From positions 3,844,001-3,908,000 of the forward strand of contig BSYQ01000010.1 of NCBI GenBank assembly GCA_030272585.1: a stretch of DNA of 64,000 nucleotides. The letters are read 5' to 3'. Below are positions 60,236-64,000 of the stretch, one piece after another (within the stretch, counting starts at the first letter, position 1; each line of letters starts with the position of its first letter). Both the position numbers and the translations under genes were made by a program. The notes beneath the pieces were generated by a model. That model searched no databases and was not told the DNA's origin. It saw only the letters and a list, made by a program, of their open reading frames with translations. Source of the stretch: Bryopsis sp. KO-2023 (taxonomy: Eukaryota > Chlorophyta > Ulvophyceae > Bryopsidales > Bryopsidaceae).

Positions 60236-62023
60236 TCAGTGCCGCCAATACCTGGGTGAAAAATTCGAGGCTCTGGCCTCCACTTCTTCATGCAGCCTGG
60301 TCAGAACAGGGTCTACCCAAAACTTCAGCCTCTGAAAACCATCCACAATCATATCAAGCTCTTCTTGGCTGTATTTCCCCAAGCGCTCTCCCTTCACAAT
60401 TTCCTGACCCAGGCATGTCAGCAAATCTCGATCGTGGTAGTCCAAATCACCCAGAGCCGAGATTATTCTTCCCAAAGCCTGGCCCTTGAACCTCGACAAT
60501 CGCCTTGGTTTGGAGATTTGACTTGTCAAAGCTGCCAAGACGCCATTATCCTCCAGTCCCAATAACCCCACCCCAAAAAGCACGTTCGCGAGCTCTTGCT
60601 GTTTGAACCCTTCCAGACGGTCGTTTTTTGAAATTTCCTTGGCCACCCAAGTCAACGCCGGAAGATTGTCGAACCCCATCAACCCCAAGCCTTCCACCAG
60701 ATTGGCCAGCTCTTGGTCGCTGAATCCCTCCAGCCGCCGCTCGCTGGATATTTGACCTGCCAGAGTCTCCAGCAGATCCTCGTCCCCAAAGCCCATCCTC
60801 CCCAGAGCCCACACCGAATTCGCCAAAGCTTGCTCCCCCATTCCATCCTTGTTCTCGATTTCATCGACCAACAGCCCACAAATTTGCGACAACAGATCCA
60901 AATTCTCAAACCCGGCATATGCACAACCCAGCAAGAGATTTGAAAAAGATTGAGGCTGAATTTGTTCCTCCCTGGCGCTGTCGACAAAGGCCTCCACGAT
61001 TTCGTACATGATCGATTCCAGTTCAGGGTCTGACTCAGACCCATCTTGAGAAAACAACAAGCCGATGCCATGCATCGTGTTGGAAAGCTCCCTGACACCG
61101 TATTGCTGCGATTTAAACAGCCCCCTCTCGATGCAGTTGCTCAGCAAAGCTTCGGCAAATTCCCTCACGGTCGTCTTAAAAAAAGTCGACGCCTCCACCA
61201 GGTTTTCTTTCTTTGCAAAGCGAGCCAGCATCCCCAGCGATTGAACACTCATACTGACCCCAACAGGAACGAAACTCTGCAAAATGTCGGGATTGCCCAA
61301 GGCGCTTCTGATCAAACAGTGGCATAATTCTTCGTCCAGAAACGAGCCATCCTTGCAGCATTTCAGAACGTGTGCAATCCTGTAGGACGACGTGGATGTG
61401 AGGTTTTCTATTGCGAAAGCCTTGCATTTTTCCCATGTAATGGCATCGGGTTCATCTTCGGCATGGGCAAAACGATAGCTCCTGTGGCTGGAAATCGCAA
61501 CCATTTCTTTGAACATTTTCACCACTCGATCTTCCCTTGGGATGCTTTGACCAGGGAAACGGGATTGGTAAGCAGGCACCTATAGGATATGGATCGATGC
61601 AAAACATATTTCAGGCTGGAAAAAGAAAGGGGGATGTTGTCTCCAAGGAAAACTTGAGAAAAATGGAAAAGAAAACAGAAAGTTGAAATAAAGACATTCC
61701 AAGAAAAAAGGAATTAAGAAAAGCATCTCTGGGGACGTCTTTTTCTGACGATACAGGGTGGTTTTCACTACCCTGAAAACCAATAAGAATAAGTTACAGA
61801 AAGGGTCGACACAGTCGTGTCTCGAGCATACCTGTTGTCTGAGCGCGCCTTGGGCCCGGATCCCTTCGTTTCTACCCGCAACGTCTAAATTGTTGCTGAC
61901 GGCTCTGCACTGGGACAAGGCCTGCTCACGCCGTGAAGCGATCCCAACTCTACCAGAAGTTTCGAGTGAAAGCGCCGTGGAGACGACGCCAACCCTGCGA
62001 AACCTCCGAAGAGCAGACAACAT
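60236..62023 (-). CDS. Organelle-targeted helical-repeat protein (OPR/TBC2-like)
   Basis: Two minus-strand exons join in phase: 62023-61832 and 61579-60236, giving 511 aa. Exon 1 is an Arg/Ser-rich presequence without early acidic residues (MLSALRRFRRVGVVSTALSL), suggesting import into plastid or mitochondrion. Exon 2 is a run of about 38-residue helical repeats with recurring cores: QALANSVWALGRMGF, QELANLVEGLGLMGF, QELANVLFGVGLLGL and QALGRIISALGDLDY. These resemble the octotricopeptide/TBC2-like and FASTK-related repeats that bind organelle RNA in algae. The role would then be processing or translation of one organelle transcript (inference). The stop at 60236 follows a donor-like GTATTG at 60248, so a further 3' exon, such as a RAP domain, is possible. 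Neighbours do not inform the function. Confidence 0.7.
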
Positions 62024-62690
62024 CTCGCAGCGGTGTTCGACCCCTCGTCAGAGAAACATCCACCGCAGAAACTAATGCAATGTAGTTTTTGCAGTTTCTC
62101 CATCGATCGATCGCGTCGTACGCGTTTTCGCGTTTTGGTCGGGACTAGGACGAGACTGAATGCGCCATAATCTCCCTGCATGATCCAACTCTAATGTCGG
62201 CATGGTCTGGATAGGAACATGCACCTTGGGAAAAATGCTCTTCGTGGAGTTGCGACTCCAGATGGTTCTGAGATTTCGATCAGACCCGTTCAAATCGAGA
62301 AACAAAAACGATCATAACTGGTATGAGTGCTGCTCAAATTATGTTACACCGTTGCTTGACCAACAAGACACCAACTGTTTCAAGTGTGCAGAATTTTCAG
62401 CCAGACACCACCAATATCTAACCATTGTTGCTTTTTCCCCTCCCCAAAGAACAGCAACAACAATATCAAACAACACTTCCTTTCTCTTTTGGCTGGAAAA
62501 AGCTGAGCCGCAATGTCAAAATCAAAATCGTTCTTTGAACACCCCTTCCCAAAGTAAAACGCAACGCATGATGGCACTCGAAAAAGCAGGGCTGTGCATT
62601 TCACACCAGAATCAAAACCAACCCAACTTCACACAAGTCGCTGCCTTATTTCTCACTGTTGTCATTTGCTTTTCGAGGAGCCAACATGCA
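62024..62690. other. Intergenic stretch between acyltransferase and repeat-protein genes
   Basis: This holds the 3' end of the minus-strand acyltransferase gene and the promoter of the repeat-protein gene. A plus-strand frame at 62202-62753 is open, but it overlaps the acyltransferase end and has no motif, so I treat it as chance. Confidence 0.45.
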
Positions 62691-64000
62691 TTACGAGGCT
62701 GGTTTGTGGTTTTTGATCATTGCATGGTATACTTTCTTGTCGCTCAGCCCTGAATCTGACGATTTGAGCTGGCTGAATTTGAGCATGTAATCTCGGACGT
62801 TGTTGGCGAAAAGTTGAGGGTCTTTCTTTTCCTCCTCCGAAGGCACATAGACGGGGAGAACAAATATTGTCACCGAATGCCAAGGTGAAGTTAATAGAAG
62901 GAACACATGGTCCATTCCTACATACACGCACACATTAATCAGATATAGAAACACAAAAGCCTCAATTCGGATGATGAATATCCTCCAGAGTCTCAACAGT
63001 CCGAAACATGAGGGTGTGAATTCTTCCTAATTGAAAATGGAAGCTTCCTCCCCACAGAGGGGGACCAGCTGATCGAACTGATCCGAGTCCTAAATATATT
63101 TCCAAAGACGGATACGCACATATTTATTAGAGAAGCCCTGAAAATAGCCCTGCTGGAGTTTTGCATCGTTGCGCAATCCTGCCCAATCAGTTCTTTGTGT
63201 CGCTCGCAACGGGAGTGCCCCTTTAAAATATGCATGAAATCAGTCCTCACCTCCAATAGTTTCCCAAGCTGGAGACATCCATTTTGAAGTGTATTTGATA
63301 ATTGTGGGTTGGACTGGCACTCCAGCCAGAAAAGCCCCCGTTTTAAAAGGAAGCAGGTAGTTGCCATTTGTTGTCGTGCCCTGAACCACATCATCCATCA
63401 GTTAATCAGTGATAGTGTTTTTTTCTCAGCCTACCGCTCATTGTATTTTTTCCTCGGTGTAATTCTTGGCACAGGAAATTTGGAAAAGCAACGGCCAAGG
63501 CACTGAACTTTTCTAAACGAGTCCATTTCCTTCATCAGACCACTCAAGTTCATCAAAAGTTGATGGCTTCTATCAATTTTTCTACCTCTGGGAACAGCAG
63601 CATGCGGCCATAAGGAGATCCTGATTCATAAGTTTCCAACATTCTTTGCTTCACTTGCCCCGCCACACCCTGAAGTCAGACATGCACAAATCCTTTGCAT
63701 TGATCCAAAGAAAAAGAAAAAAGTTCGAAAAAAAACTGCCCTCGTATCCAATCGCAACAATCAAACGGATCAAAGAAGCTGTTTGTTACATTTAGAATAA
63801 ATTACAGTTAAATTGTATTGTTACATTTCCAAGAGCGATTCTGGAATGTAGGCATGCATGCATGCACCCATCCTTCCTATTTTCGATGGAGTAAATTGAA
63901 AAAACTCCAAAAGATAACTGAGAGAAGATTAGCTTTTCAGCCCAAAACCCACCACTTCGCCTTTCACTTTGTTTTCTCGCTTCACGTAAATGCATCCAAG
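62691..64000 (-). CDS. LPEAT/LPCAT-type lysophospholipid acyltransferase, 3' part
   Basis: Membrane enzyme that re-acylates lysophospholipids with acyl-CoA, probably in the ER. Visible minus-strand exons are 64000-63953 (continuing off the right edge), 63669-63586, 63380-63251 and 62917-62691, all joining in phase. The order is CIYVKRENKVKGEV, then RMLLFPEGTTTNGNYLLPFK, the PlsC acyl-acceptor motif, then GAFLAGVPVQPTIIKY and MSPAWETIGG. Next come LLLTSPWHSVTIFVLPVYVP, a membrane-associated stretch, and EEEKKDPQLFANNVRDYM. The C-terminus is short (SDKKVYHAMIKNHKPAS), like plant LPEAT1, without the EF-hands of LPCAT2-type enzymes. The N-terminal membrane helices and the catalytic HxxxxD motif must lie to the right of the window. 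The lysolipid preference cannot be told from this part. Confidence 0.88.

Noticed and set aside
62202-62753. Plus-strand 183-codon frame near the acyltransferase 3' end
   Set aside because: It overlaps the convincing minus-strand exon and has no recognisable motif.

Overview
The window is nuclear DNA from a photosynthetic eukaryote, most likely a green-lineage alga. Almost every gene is split by GT-AG introns of about 80 to 800 bp that are rich in poly-T, poly-A and poly-G tracts. Supporting signs are a [2Fe-2S] ferredoxin and a HAD phosphatase with single plastid-type presequences and no bipartite signal, an algal/plant-type peptidyl-serine galactosyltransferase, an LPEAT/LPCAT-type acyltransferase, an OPR/TBC2-like helical-repeat protein and a kinase with the HGDL catalytic loop of algal TKL kinases. 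The species cannot be named from sequence alone. The exon models are manual: I required GT-AG borders, matching phases and family similarity. Several models reach the family's normal length (RPN1 904 aa, HERC-type ligase 1057 aa, NTF2 124 aa, ZIP 324 aa).

Layout. 0-2 kb: 5' half of CDC5 (minus, running off the left edge), head to head with a serine galactosyltransferase gene (2.0-3.8 kb). 4.7-6.7 kb: ferredoxin. 7.6-9.5 kb: ZIP metal transporter (minus). 10.7-12.2 kb: acidic conserved-looking protein of unknown function. 13.4-18.8 kb: proteasome base subunit RPN1. 19.6-20.8 kb: NTF2. 23.5-28.3 kb: receptor-like protein kinase. 30.17-30.84 kb: non-autonomous TIR DNA element. 31.0-33.0 kb: Cof-type HAD phosphatase. 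34.0-36.2 kb: secreted sulfatase (minus), head to head with an RCC1-HECT (HERC-type) ubiquitin ligase (36.5-44.1 kb). 44.1-49.7 kb: gene-poor, homopolymer-rich stretch. 49.7-51.5 kb: coiled-coil RING protein (minus). 51.77-58.38 kb: complete Ngaro/DIRS-type tyrosine-recombinase retrotransposon with split direct repeats and an uninterrupted pol frame. 58.4-60.2 kb: unresolved coding-like islands. 60.2-62.0 kb: organelle-targeted helical-repeat protein (minus). 62.7-64 kb: lysophospholipid acyltransferase (minus, running off the right edge).

The genes do not form one pathway. Three belong to ubiquitin-proteasome biology (RPN1, HERC-type ligase, RING protein), but they are scattered and this is probably coincidence. 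The most notable items are the intact Ngaro-type element, the TIR element just upstream of the HAD gene, the ferredoxin with a longer cluster-binding loop and C-terminal tail, and the receptor kinase with an unassigned ectodomain. I saw no CRISPR array, operon or rRNA gene, and no convincing tRNA gene.
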